From Thermoleophilaceae bacterium (GTDB taxonomy: Bacteria; Actinomycetota; Thermoleophilia; Solirubrobacterales; Thermoleophilaceae): a stretch of 32,242 nt of DNA. Below, piece by piece: positions 8,159 through 16,077 of this stretch. Location of the stretch: positions 1 through 32,242 of the forward strand of contig JADGHQ010000026.1 of the NCBI GenBank assembly GCA_019683805.1. The letters run 5' to 3'. Every line of letters starts with the position of its first letter. Position 1 is the first letter of the stretch. Below the pieces are notes generated by a model, which did no database searches, was not told where the DNA came from, and saw only the letters and a program-made list of their open reading frames with translations. The position numbers and the translations under genes are program-made.

Positions 8159-9175
8159 CTACGAGTAGCGCTCGACGACGCCGTCTGCGACCAGCTCGAG
8201 CGCGGTGCGCTGCGACGGTGTGAGCTCGAGCCCCTCAAGCGCCCGCTTGGCCTCGGCGACGTAGCCGAGCGCCGCCTCGCGGGCGTCCGCGAGCGCGCCG
8301 GTGGCCGCGATGCGGTCGCAGACCTCCTCGGCGCGCGCGGCGTCCGTCACCTCGGCGCGGAGGTCGAGCCGGCGCAGGTAGGGGTCGCGCCGGCGAGCGA
8401 GGATCAGCGGCAGGGTCACGGTGCCGTCGAGCAGGTCGGCGCCGCGGTGCTTGCCGGTGCGCTCGGGCGGGCCCGAGACGTCGAGCACGTCGTCGAAGAT
8501 CTGGAAGGCGACGCCGATGCGCGACCCGAACGTGCCGAGCCGCTCGACGAGCTCGGCCTCGCGGCTCGACCCGAGCATCGCGCCGAGGCGGCAGGAGGCC
8601 TCGAACAGGCGCGCGGTCTTGAGCTCGCAGCGCTCCAGGTAGCGCTCGGCGCTGACGTCGTCGCTCCAGGCGTCGGCCCGCTGCATGAGCTCGCCGCGCG
8701 CGAGCGCGCTCGAGGCGTCCGAGAGCGCGCGCACGACTTCCGGGTTGCGCGTGGCGACGAGCTCCTCGAACGCGCGCGAGAAGAGGAAGTCGCCCGTCGC
8801 GGTGGCCGCGGGTCGGCCGCCGCTGCGGAAAACGGTGGCGCGGCCCCGGCGCAGCGTGGCGCGGTCGAGCACGTCGTCGTGCACGAGCGTCGCCATGTGG
8901 ACGAGCTCGACGGCGACCGCGGCGCGGACCACGTCGTCGTGGCTCTCGTCGCCCGCGCAGAGGAACACGGTGATCGGGCGCAGGCGCTTCCCGCCGGCGG
9001 TCAGCGTGTCCTCGGCGTGGCGGGAGAGGTCGCTGCCGTAGCCGTTCGCAAGCTCCGCGAGCCGGCCCTCGGTACGGACGAGCAGCTCAACGAGGCGCTG
9101 CCCGCCCGCGTTCAGCACGGGCTCGAGCTGCGCGAGGGCGGGCGCGGAGCCCGTATCGCCACTGCGAATCGGCAT
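8159..9175 (-). CDS. Long-chain (E)-polyprenyl diphosphate synthase
   Basis: The 338-residue trans-isoprenyl diphosphate synthase condenses isopentenyl units into the prenyl tail, probably the menaquinone side chain given its neighbour. It has GGKRLRP (61-67), the first Asp-rich motif HDDVLD (Asp100, 101, 104), LKTARLF and the second Asp-rich motif FDDVLD (Asp228, 229, 232). Small residues (A, T) before the first Asp motif fit a long-chain product. Chain length cannot be read from sequence alone. The start ATG overlaps the menG stop (TGATG at 9173-9177), indicating translational coupling. Family names would be HepT/IspB-like. Confidence 0.92.
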   Translation of the reverse strand: MPIRSGDTGSAPALAQLEPVLNAGGQRLVELLVRTEGRLAELANGYGSDLSRHAEDTLTAGGKRLRPITVFLCAGDESHDDVVRAAVAVELVHMATLVHDDVLDRATLRRGRATVFRSGGRPAATATGDFLFSRAFEELVATRNPEVVRALSDASSALARGELMQRADAWSDDVSAERYLERCELKTARLFEASCRLGAMLGSSREAELVERLGTFGSRIGVAFQIFDDVLDVSGPPERTGKHRGADLLDGTVTLPLILARRRDPYLRRLDLRAEVTDAARAEEVCDRIAATGALADAREAALGYVAEAKRALEGLELTPSQRTALELVADGVVERYS

Positions 9176-9897
9176 CACGCAACCGGCACCGTACCCGAGT
9201 GGATAGCGATGATGCCTCCCGCGGTGATCACGTAGCGCACCTCCGCGAGGCCCACCACCGCGAGCTCGGCCGCGAGCTCGCGCGGCCCGGGGAAGCGCCG
9301 CACGGAGCTCGGGAGGTAGCTGTAGGCCTCCGGGTCGCCCGCCGCCCGGCCGAGCAGCGGCACGACCCGGTCGAACCAGAGGCCGAAGAACCACGACAGC
9401 GGCGGCCGCTGGGGCGTCGTGATCTCGAGCACGACGACGCGCCCGCCCGGACGCACCACGCGCGCCATCTCGGCGAGCCCGCGCGAGAGGTCGGCGAAGT
9501 TGCGCGCGCCGAAGCCGACCGTCGCGGCGTCGAACGAGTCGTCCTCGTAAGGCAGCTCCAGGGCGTTCCCCCACTCGAACCGGACCTCGCGCGACTTCGC
9601 GCGCGCCAGCTCGAGCATCCGCTCCGAGAAGTCCGAGCCGACCACCTCGCCCGCCGGGCCAACGCGCCGCTTCAGGGCGAGCGCGAGATCGCCCGTCCCG
9701 GTGGCCACGTCCAGCGCCCGCCCGCCCGGCTCGAGGCGGGCGAGGTCCGCCGCCCGCTCGCGCCAGCGCTGGTGCATGCCGGCGGTCATGACCGAGTTCA
9801 TCAGGTCGTAGACCGAGGCGATGCGGTCGAACATCGCCCGCACCTGCTGCTCGGGGAGCGTCCCGCTGCTCGGCTGGCCGCTCGCCGCGCGCGTCAT
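9175..9897 (-). CDS. menG: Demethylmenaquinone methyltransferase (MenG/UbiE)
   Basis: This 240-residue class I SAM-dependent methyltransferase adds the ring methyl in the last step of menaquinone synthesis. The N-terminal family signature YDLMNSVMTAGMHQRWR (30-46), SAM motif I LDVATGTGDLA (62-72), GFGARNFADLSRGL and RPGGRVVVLEI are all present. Because the rest of the operon encodes a menaquinol-type bc complex, menaquinone rather than ubiquinone is the likely substrate. It starts 16 bp after the qcrC stop and overlaps the prenyl synthase start. Confidence 0.95.
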   Translation of the reverse strand: MTRAASGQPSSGTLPEQQVRAMFDRIASVYDLMNSVMTAGMHQRWRERAADLARLEPGGRALDVATGTGDLALALKRRVGPAGEVVGSDFSERMLELARAKSREVRFEWGNALELPYEDDSFDAATVGFGARNFADLSRGLAEMARVVRPGGRVVVLEITTPQRPPLSWFFGLWFDRVVPLLGRAAGDPEAYSYLPSSVRRFPGPRELAAELAVVGLAEVRYVITAGGIIAIHSGTVPVA

Positions 9898-9913
9898 GGC
9901 CCGGTGCGAGCCG

Positions 9914-10624
9914 CTAGCGCAGCGACGAGAGGAAGTTCACGAGCTCGTTGAACTTCTGCGGGTCCTGCTGCTTGAGGGCGGCGAACGACGGCATCGGCGC
10001 AGTCGGGTTGATCAGGGTTCGCGCGATCGCCTGCCGCGGCAGCCGCGAGCCGATGTGCGTGAGATCCGGCCCCGGCCCGGCGTTGCCCGCCTCGCCGATC
10101 TTGTGGCAGCCCTGGCAGCCCGAGGACGCGGCGACGAGCTTGCCCGCCTCGTACCGCGGCGGCACCTTGAGCGAGATCTGCCCCGGCGCCTCGGCGAGCG
10201 CGCCCTCGATCGTCAGGTACGCCATCGCCGCGATCACGGTGATGCCCGCCGTCGTGGCGATCGGGCGGCGCAGCGGGTTGCGCTCCGGGCCGCGATCGAT
10301 GAACGGCAGCAGGATCAGCAGGATCATGCAGACCGTGGGCACACCGACCGTCGCGATGAAGACGATCGACGGCGGCTTGATGATCCGCAGCAGCTCGAAG
10401 AGGAAGAAGAAGTACCACTCCGGCCGGGGCACGTAGCTCGTGGTCGTCGGGTCGGCCTTCGGCCCGAGCTCGGCGCCGAGGATCACGGCCATGAGGATGA
10501 TCACTGCCAGCACGATGCAGGCCATGACCGAGTCCTTCAGCACCGCGTAGGGGAAGAACGGCTTCCCCTCGCTCTTCATGATCGAGTATTCGCGGAGGTA
10601 CTGCTCCTTCTGGCGCGCGTCCAT
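9914..10624 (-). CDS. qcrC: Menaquinol:cytochrome c reductase cytochrome b subunit IV / cytochrome c fusion
   Basis: This is a 236-residue protein in two parts. Residues 25-140 form the C-terminal half of cytochrome b (subunit IV of b6f-like complexes), with three transmembrane helices and the quinol-site motif PRPEWYF (67-73). Residues 155-236 form a class I cytochrome c domain with CQGCH (170-174) and a probable axial Met in APMPSF (Met211). A b/c fusion of this sort is known from the menaquinol complexes of Bacillus (QcrC). It contrasts with the di-heme QcrC of classical Actinobacteria. It begins 4 bp after qcrB ends. There is one heme c site only. Confidence 0.93.
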   Translation of the reverse strand: MDARQKEQYLREYSIMKSEGKPFFPYAVLKDSVMACIVLAVIILMAVILGAELGPKADPTTTSYVPRPEWYFFFLFELLRIIKPPSIVFIATVGVPTVCMILLILLPFIDRGPERNPLRRPIATTAGITVIAAMAYLTIEGALAEAPGQISLKVPPRYEAGKLVAASSGCQGCHKIGEAGNAGPGPDLTHIGSRLPRQAIARTLINPTAPMPSFAALKQQDPQKFNELVNFLSSLR

Positions 10625-10628
10625 GCGG

Positions 10629-11474
10629 CTAGATCTCCTCCCGCGCGAGCTCGCGCCGCTTCTCGGCCTTGAGCCACGGCGGCGCGGTCGTGCCGAGCTT
10701 GACGACGAGGTACAGGTGCGCTCCGATCAGCGCCGCGATCAGGCCAGGGATCAGCAGCATGTGGATCGCGTAGAAGCGGCTCAGCGTGGTGGCCGTGAAC
10801 TCGGGGCCGGCGCGCAGGAAGTCGGCCAGGTAGGGCCCGAGCAGCGGGCCGGACGCGTTGATGTTCACGCCCACGACCGTGGCCCAGAAGGAGCGCTGGT
10901 CGAAGGGCAGCAGGTAACCCGTGAACGCCATCGCCATCGTGAGGATGAGCAGCACCACGCCGACGACCCAGTTGAGCTCGCGGGGGTACTTGTAGGCGCC
11001 GAAGAAGAAGGTCCTGCCCATGTGGAGGAAGATCAGGACGACCATCACGGTCGCGCCCCAGCGGTGCATCCCGCGCACCAGCTCGCCGAGCCACACCTCG
11101 TTGATGATGTGCCGGACCGAGTTGTAGGCGTTCGACGGCGACGGGTCGTAGTACATCGCCAGGAACACCCCGGTGACCGCCTGCGACAGGAACGCGAACA
11201 GCGTCGCCGAGCCCAGCGTGTAGTACCAGTTGGTGCCGCGCGGGGTCTTGCGGTACAGCATCGCCCGCAGGAACGGGCTGGCGCCGGTGCGCTCGTCGAG
11301 CCAGCCGACGACCGAGATCGGCACCTCCGCGGCCTGCTCGAGCGCCTCCTGACGGCGCAGCTCCTTGTCCGCCGCGGCAGCCGCGGCAGCGCGCCCGTTG
11401 CCCGCGGGGCGGGAGCCCGGGCGCGGCGGACGGCGCTTGAGCGCATTCGGGACCGGGGGCTTGGGGATTCTCAT
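10629..11474 (-). CDS. qcrB: Menaquinol:cytochrome c reductase cytochrome b6-type subunit
   Basis: This 281-residue protein is the N-terminal four-helix half of cytochrome b, carrying the two b hemes. The putative ligands are His137 and His151 on one helix and His238 and His253 on another. The 14 residues between the second pair are the b6-type spacing. HRWGA, FFGAYKYPRELNW and GYLLPFDQRSFWA are family motifs. Residues 1-50 are a Pro/Arg/Ala-rich extension not needed for the core fold. At the place where Bacillus and chloroplast proteins have Y-C-[LF]-G for the covalent heme ci/cn, this protein reads YYTLG, so that Cys seems absent. Its start overlaps the qcrA stop (ATGA). Confidence 0.95.
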   Translation of the reverse strand: MRIPKPPVPNALKRRPPRPGSRPAGNGRAAAAAAADKELRRQEALEQAAEVPISVVGWLDERTGASPFLRAMLYRKTPRGTNWYYTLGSATLFAFLSQAVTGVFLAMYYDPSPSNAYNSVRHIINEVWLGELVRGMHRWGATVMVVLIFLHMGRTFFFGAYKYPRELNWVVGVVLLILTMAMAFTGYLLPFDQRSFWATVVGVNINASGPLLGPYLADFLRAGPEFTATTLSRFYAIHMLLIPGLIAALIGAHLYLVVKLGTTAPPWLKAEKRRELAREEI

Positions 11475-12145
11475 GTGGTCGGCCTCGAGGGGTAGAGGAT
11501 CTTCCAGAGGCCGTCGACGTGGTTCGACGGGTCGCGCGGCTTGAAGCGGCGCAGGTGGGAGTCGACCGAGAAGCGCTTGCCGACCTCCACGCGGCCGTTG
11601 CGGACGCGCGTGTAGAAGCGGTCCAGCGGGCGCACGGGCGGACCGCCCACGACCTTGCCCTCGGCGTCGTAGACGCCGCCGTGGCAGGGGCAGATGAAGC
11701 GCTGGGACGCCTGCACGTAGCGGACCGGGCAGCCGAGGTGCATGCAGCGCGTCGAGATCGCCACGTAGGGCAGCGGGGCGCCCTTGTCGCTCGGGCTCTG
11801 GTCCTGGGGCGTCGCCTTGCGGACGTAGATCGTGGTCTTGCCGACCTCGCCGCCGACCTCCGGCACGAGGGTGATCACCTTCGGCACGTAGGTCTCCTCG
11901 TTGAAGTCGGACTCCGGCCCGACGTCGCGCCAGAAGTCCTCCACGTCGTCCCGGAACACCGGGCCGAGCGCGAAGCCGAGCGTGGGGAGGCCGAACGCCG
12001 CGGTGGCGATGCCCCCGGCCGCGAGCGCGCCGCCCTCGAACAGGCGGCGGCGGGTGATCGTCTCGCCCTCGAAGGCGCCAGGAGTGCCGCGGTCGAGGGT
12101 GTAGGGGGACTTCCGCTTACGGTTTTTCTTCGAGTTCTCTGCCAA
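11471..12145 (-). CDS. qcrA: Rieske iron-sulfur subunit of the bc complex
   Basis: The 224-residue protein carries the [2Fe-2S] Rieske centre that takes electrons from menaquinol. Motifs CMHLGC (134-139) and CPCHGG (152-157) supply ligands Cys134, His136, Cys152 and His155, with Cys139/Cys154 for the disulfide. A twin-arginine segment TRRRLFEGG (31-39) precedes one hydrophobic helix (about 38-60), the usual Tat-dependent signal anchor, and tatA/tatC lie in the same window. It has a single N-terminal helix, unlike the three-helix QcrA of mycobacteria. It is the first gene of the qcrABC-menG-prenyl synthase run. Confidence 0.96.
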   Translation of the reverse strand: MAENSKKNRKRKSPYTLDRGTPGAFEGETITRRRLFEGGALAAGGIATAAFGLPTLGFALGPVFRDDVEDFWRDVGPESDFNEETYVPKVITLVPEVGGEVGKTTIYVRKATPQDQSPSDKGAPLPYVAISTRCMHLGCPVRYVQASQRFICPCHGGVYDAEGKVVGGPPVRPLDRFYTRVRNGRVEVGKRFSVDSHLRRFKPRDPSNHVDGLWKILYPSRPTT

Positions 12146-12177
12146 CGGGGAGAGTGGGTCTGTCGCCGCGGCGGACG

Positions 12178-12221
12178 CCGGGCGCCCGGAACATTACCGA
12201 CACCTGCATCGAGGCTGTCAC
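12178..12221 (-). promoter_or_regulatory. Candidate promoter and palindrome upstream of qcrA
   Basis: Read on the minus strand, GTGACA (12221-12216) and TAATGT (12196-12191) could be -35 and -10 boxes, but the 19-bp spacing is longer than ideal. Immediately downstream is the 12-bp perfect palindrome CCGGGCGCCCGG (12178-12189), near the expected transcription start. It could be an operator, or chance in GC-rich DNA. The gap here is 72 bp between the preceding gene's stop and the qcrA start. Confidence 0.3.
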
Positions 12222-12670
12222 GAGCCCGCCGTACGCTCTGTGACGGGCGTCACGAGCCGTTCGGCGACGGCCGCGCGGGCGCCCGGACCCCCAGCCCGGG
12301 AGAGGGCCTGCTCCGAGGCGCGCCAGAGCTCCTCGACCAGCTCGCTGCGGCCCTCGGCGTGCGCCCACGCGCACAACGCGATCAGGTCCGCGAGCTCGCG
12401 CACGGCGGGCAGGTCGCCGCGCTCGGCGAGCCGGGCGAGGCCCAGGGCGTAGAGCGAGTCGCCGGCGAGGAGCTTCAGGTCGGAGTCCATGCCGACGAAC
12501 GCGCGCGGCTCGCCGTAGTGCATCAGGTAGCCCTCGTAGATCGCCTCGAGCACGAAGGCGCGGTCGGGGTCGAGGGCAGCGCGCTCGAAGCGCCCGGGGC
12601 CCGGATCGCGCGCGGCGTAGGGCGCGAGCGTCGGGTCCGCGGCGGCCGCTATCTCGGCGAGCAGGGTCAC
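12218..12670 (-). CDS. Small helical protein coupled to hemL, function unknown
   Basis: This is a 150-residue, largely helical protein without transmembrane segments. GTG 12670 overlaps the hemL stop as GTGA, so it is translationally coupled to hemL. That is the main argument that the frame is real and starts there. Sequence features are VLEAIYEGYLMHYGEPRAF (about 41-59), GDSLYALGLARLAERGDLPAVRELADLIALCAWAHAEGR and an Ala/Arg-rich end. I do not recognise the family. Its place at the end of the hem operon and just before the bc operon suggests a role tied to heme or respiration, but that is only context. Confidence 0.65.
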   Translation of the reverse strand: MTLLAEIAAAADPTLAPYAARDPGPGRFERAALDPDRAFVLEAIYEGYLMHYGEPRAFVGMDSDLKLLAGDSLYALGLARLAERGDLPAVRELADLIALCAWAHAEGRSELVEELWRASEQALSRAGGPGARAAVAERLVTPVTERTAGS

Positions 12671-13956
12671 AGCGCGGCCAGCGCCTCCCGCGCCGCCTCG
12701 ATCGTGCGCTCGACCTGCTCCTCGCTGTGCGCGAGCGACGGGAACCAGGCCTCGTACTGCGACGGCGGCAGGTACACGCCGCGCTCGAGCATCGCCCGGC
12801 AGAACGCGCCGTGGGCCTCGAGGTCGCACTGCCTCACCTCGTCGAGGTCGCGCGGCGGGTCGGCCCGGAAGAACAGCGTCAGCAGCCCGGGCGCGTGCGT
12901 GACGCAGGCCGCCGCGCCCGTGTCGGCGATCGCCCGCTCGAGCCCCTCCGCGAGCGCGGCGGTCTTGCGGCCGAGCGCCTCGTAGGCCTCCTGGTCGAGC
13001 AGCCCCAGCGTCGCGAGCCCCGCCGCCACGGCAAGCGGGTTCCCCGACAGCGTGCCCGCCTGGTAGACGTCGCCGGCGGGCGCCGTCAGCTCCATCAGGT
13101 CGCGGCGGCCGGCGAACGCCGCCGCCGGTAGGCCGCCGCCGACCACCTTGCCGAGGATCGTGAGGTCGGGGGTGACGCCGGCGCGCTCCTGGGCGCCGCC
13201 GCGCGCCACGCGGAAGCCGGTGATCACCTCGTCGAAGACGAGCAGCGCGCCGCTCGCGTCGGCCGCCTCGCGCAGGAAGCGCAAGAAGCCTTCGTCGGGG
13301 GGGACGAGCCCCATGTTCGCCGGGTACGGCTCGCAGAGGATCGCGGCGGGCGGCCGCCGCTCGAGCGCCCGCTCCACGGCGGCGCGGTCGTTCCAGGGCA
13401 CGATCTCCGTATCGGCCGCCTGCGCCCGCGTGACCCCGGGGCTCGAGGGGATCGCGTGCGTAGCGAGGCCCGAGCCGGCCTCGGCGAGCAGCCCGTCGAC
13501 GTGGCCGTGGTAGGCGCCCGAGAACTTGAGCACTGGATCGCGGCCCGTGGCCGCGCGCGCCAGGCGGATCGCGCTCATCGCGGCCTCGGTGCCGGAGGAG
13601 GTCATGCGCGCCATCTCCGCGCTCGGGACGCGCCTCACGATCTCGGCGGCGAGCTCCACCTCGCCCTCGGTGGGCGCCCCGTAGCTCGTGCCGCGCCCCG
13701 CCGCCTCGCGCACCGCCTCGATCACCGCCGGGTGCGCGTGGCCGACGATCAGCGGGCCCCAGGAGCAGACGTAGTCGACGTAGCGGTTGCCGTCCACGTC
13801 CACGAGCTCGGCGCCCTCGCCGCGCTCGATGAACAGCGGGTCGCGACCGATCGCGCGCATCGCGCGGACCGGCGAGCTCACGCCTCCGGGGAGCAGCTCG
13901 AGCGCGCGGCGGTAGAGCTGCGAGGAGCGCGTTGTCGAGAGCGAGCCCGCCGTCAA
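12667..13956 (-). CDS. hemL: Glutamate-1-semialdehyde 2,1-aminomutase
   Basis: This 429-residue PLP enzyme converts glutamate-1-semialdehyde to 5-aminolevulinate in the C5 route of tetrapyrrole synthesis. Key blocks are LLPGGVSSPVRA, the PLP-phosphate region SSGTEAAMSAIRLARA, FSGAYHGH, LVFDEVITGFR (239-249) and ILGKVVGGGLPAAAF with the PLP lysine at 270. The length matches the family. It starts 7 bp after the siroheme-decarboxylase-like gene and overlaps the following small gene. hemA, hemC and hemD are not in the window but may lie elsewhere. Confidence 0.96.
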   Translation of the reverse strand: MTAGSLSTTRSSQLYRRALELLPGGVSSPVRAMRAIGRDPLFIERGEGAELVDVDGNRYVDYVCSWGPLIVGHAHPAVIEAVREAAGRGTSYGAPTEGEVELAAEIVRRVPSAEMARMTSSGTEAAMSAIRLARAATGRDPVLKFSGAYHGHVDGLLAEAGSGLATHAIPSSPGVTRAQAADTEIVPWNDRAAVERALERRPPAAILCEPYPANMGLVPPDEGFLRFLREAADASGALLVFDEVITGFRVARGGAQERAGVTPDLTILGKVVGGGLPAAAFAGRRDLMELTAPAGDVYQAGTLSGNPLAVAAGLATLGLLDQEAYEALGRKTAALAEGLERAIADTGAAACVTHAPGLLTLFFRADPPRDLDEVRQCDLEAHGAFCRAMLERGVYLPPSQYEAWFPSLAHSEEQVERTIEAAREALAAL

Positions 13957-13963
13957 CCGGTGC

Positions 13964-15058
13964 TCACCCTGCGTGCTCGGCCTCCCACCGCTTGTGATCG
14001 TCCGTGAAGTAGAGGAGGCGGATCTTCTTGAACTCGGTGGACGAGTAGAGCGTCGCGCGCTCCTCGATCCCGGTGCGCTCGGCGATCGAGTCGAGGATCG
14101 CGTCGCACTCCTCCTTGGAGCGCCCGTGCGCCATCGTGAACACCGAGTAGGGCCAGTCCTCGTAGGTCGGCCGCTGGTAGCAGTGCGAGATGCCGCGGAA
14201 GGACGCCATCAGCGGGCCGAGCTCCATGATGCGCTCGTCGGGGACCTTCCAGACGCCCATGCCGTTCGCGCTGAAGCCCGCGCGGCGGTGGTAGAGGATC
14301 GCCGCCACCCGCCGCAGGCCCCCGCGCTCGCGCAGCGACTCGAGCTGGTCGAGCAGCCGCCGCGTGGAGATCCCGAGCTTGAGGGCGGCCGGCGCATACG
14401 GCTCCGGGACGACCGGCATGTCGCCCTGGGTTGCGCGGATCACCTCGATGTCGAGCTCTGAGAGGTCGATCGGGACGATCTCGCGCGGCTCCTCCGCCAC
14501 GCCCGCCTTCGCGAGCTCGCGCGTGTCGCCCTCCATCTCGAGGTCCATGCGGATCTTGAAGAGCTTGAGCGTGGGGAGCTGGCGCAGCGACTCGGCGCCC
14601 GCCTCGCGGGCGAGCACCTCGAGCGTGCCGTCCAGCCCGAGCCGCGAGTCGGGCTCGACGGCGATCGTGAACCAGAGGTTGAAGTCGTGGTTGCGCAGGT
14701 AGTTGTGCGACACGCCCGGGTGCGCGTTGATGACGCGCGCCGCCCGGTGCGGGTTCTCGGGATCCACCTTCGCGGCCACGAGCATCGAGCTGTAGCCGAG
14801 CGCGCGCGTGTCGAAGATCGGCGTGACCTGGCGGATGATGCGGTCGTCGAGCAGGCGCTGGACGCGGCGCAGCACCTCGTCCTCGCTCACCCCCGCGAGC
14901 CGGGCGACCTCCGCGTAGGGGCGCGGCGCGATCGGGAAGCTGCCCTGCATGAGGTTGAGCAGCCGCCTGTCGAGGTCGTTGAGCGGCGCGGCGGCGCCGC
15001 CCTTGCGCGAGCGGACCTTGGGGATCGCGCGTGCCGGGCGGGAGCTCAGCTCAGCCAT
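13964..15058 (-). CDS. AhbA-AhbB/NirDL-like siroheme decarboxylase fusion (Lrp/AsnC fold)
   Basis: The 364-residue protein has two tandem Lrp/AsnC-like units, each with a winged-helix start (LNDLDRRLLNLMQ at about 26-38; DLSELDIEVIRATQ at about 198-211) and a ferredoxin-like domain. Automatic annotation would probably call it an AsnC regulator. The motifs HNYLRNHDFNLWF (118-130) and HCYQRPTYEDWPYSVFTMAHG (292-312; His292 and His311) instead match the siroheme decarboxylases AhbA/AhbB and NirD/NirL. Those enzymes remove two carboxyl groups from siroheme to give 12,18-didecarboxysiroheme, which leads to heme (Ahb route) or heme d1. The gene overlaps hemB by 13 bp and is followed by hemL, which supports a tetrapyrrole role. 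The exact substrate is inferred. Confidence 0.8.
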   Translation of the reverse strand: MAELSSRPARAIPKVRSRKGGAAAPLNDLDRRLLNLMQGSFPIAPRPYAEVARLAGVSEDEVLRRVQRLLDDRIIRQVTPIFDTRALGYSSMLVAAKVDPENPHRAARVINAHPGVSHNYLRNHDFNLWFTIAVEPDSRLGLDGTLEVLAREAGAESLRQLPTLKLFKIRMDLEMEGDTRELAKAGVAEEPREIVPIDLSELDIEVIRATQGDMPVVPEPYAPAALKLGISTRRLLDQLESLRERGGLRRVAAILYHRRAGFSANGMGVWKVPDERIMELGPLMASFRGISHCYQRPTYEDWPYSVFTMAHGRSKEECDAILDSIAERTGIEERATLYSSTEFKKIRLLYFTDDHKRWEAEHAG

Positions 15059-16020
15059 CGGGCTACGTCCTTCGCGTGGTAGGTGATCACGATGTCGGCT
15101 CCGGCGCGGCGGATCCCGGTGAGCGCCTCGAGCACGGTCGCCCGCTCGTCGAGGTGGCCGGCGGCCGCTGCGGCCTTGATCATCGCGTATTCGCCGCTTA
15201 CGTTGTACGCGGCCACGGGCAGCCCGGTGGCGTCCTTCACGCGCCGGACCACGTCGAGGTAGGGCAGGGCGGGCTTGACCATCACGATGTCCGCGCCCTC
15301 CTCGACGTCGAGCAGCGCCTCGCGCACCGCCTCGTCGCCGTTGGCGGGGTCCATCTGGTAGGCGCGGCGGTCGCCGAAGGCCGGGGTCGAATCCGCGGCC
15401 TCGCGGAAGGGGCCGTAGAACGCGGACGCGAACTTCGCGCTGTAGGCGATCAGCGGAAGCTCGGTGAAGCCCTCGGAGTCGAGCTGCGCGCGCAGCGCAC
15501 CCACACGGCCGTCCATCATGTCGCTCGGGGCGACGGCGTCCGCGCCGGCGCGCGCGTGCGAGACCGCCGTGCGGGCGAGCAGCTCGAGCGAGCGGTCGTT
15601 GTCCACGTACCCGTCCTCGCGGACCGCCCCGCAGTGCCCGTGCGAGGTGTACTCGCAGAGGCAGACGTCGGTGATCACGATCAGGTCCGGGTGGGCCTCC
15701 TTGAGCGCGCGCACCGCGAGCTGGACCACCCCCTCGTCGTCGTAGGCGCCGCTCCCGAGCTCGTCCTTCTCGGCGGGGATGCCGAACAGCAGGACCGCGG
15801 GGACCCCGAGCGCGTGCGCCTCGCCGGCCTCCTCGACCGCGTGGGAGATCGACAGCCGCTCGACGCCCGGCATCGCCTCGACCGGCCTGCGCCTGTCGAT
15901 GCCGTGCTCCACGAACATCGGGTAGACGAGGTCGCTCACGGCGAGCTCGGTCTCGCGGACGAGGGCGCGCAGCGCGTCCGTCCTGCGTAGCCTGCGCATG
16001 CGGGTGGCTGGGAAGGCCAT
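15046..16020 (-). CDS. hemB: Porphobilinogen synthase (delta-aminolevulinic acid dehydratase)
   Basis: The 324-residue enzyme joins two 5-aminolevulinate molecules into porphobilinogen. The Zn-type cysteine cluster is present (DVCLCEYTSHGHC: Cys120, 122 and 130), as are the Schiff-base lysines in YSAKFASAFYGPFR (Lys196) and VMVKPALPYLD (Lys249). It is the first gene of a run hemB - siroheme decarboxylase-like - hemL - unknown. On the minus strand TAGACT lies about 10 bp upstream of the ATG. That is too close to serve as a promoter unless the message is nearly leaderless. Confidence 0.97.
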   Translation of the reverse strand: MAFPATRMRRLRRTDALRALVRETELAVSDLVYPMFVEHGIDRRRPVEAMPGVERLSISHAVEEAGEAHALGVPAVLLFGIPAEKDELGSGAYDDEGVVQLAVRALKEAHPDLIVITDVCLCEYTSHGHCGAVREDGYVDNDRSLELLARTAVSHARAGADAVAPSDMMDGRVGALRAQLDSEGFTELPLIAYSAKFASAFYGPFREAADSTPAFGDRRAYQMDPANGDEAVREALLDVEEGADIVMVKPALPYLDVVRRVKDATGLPVAAYNVSGEYAMIKAAAAAGHLDERATVLEALTGIRRAGADIVITYHAKDVARWLS

Positions 16021-16049
16021 CAGGGTCAGTCTAGGGACGGGCCGCCGGA

Positions 16050-16074
16050 GCGCGCACCCGCGGCGGGCGCGCGC
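16050..16074 (-). terminator. Strong GC hairpin after the ABC permease gene
   Basis: In the 57-bp gap between the permease stop and hemB, minus-strand RNA would form an 11-bp stem, GCGCGCGCCCG with CGGGUGCGCGC, containing one G-U pair, around a 3-nt loop. It starts 4 bp after the stop codon. No T tract follows, so it may be a poor intrinsic terminator or a 3' protective hairpin. Confidence 0.4.
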
Positions 16075-16077
16075 CGG

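Noticed and set aside
13964-15058. Lrp/AsnC family transcription regulator
   Set aside because: The fold is shared, but the HNYxRxHxxNLWF and HCYQRPxYxDWPY motifs and the hem-gene context fit siroheme decarboxylase better.
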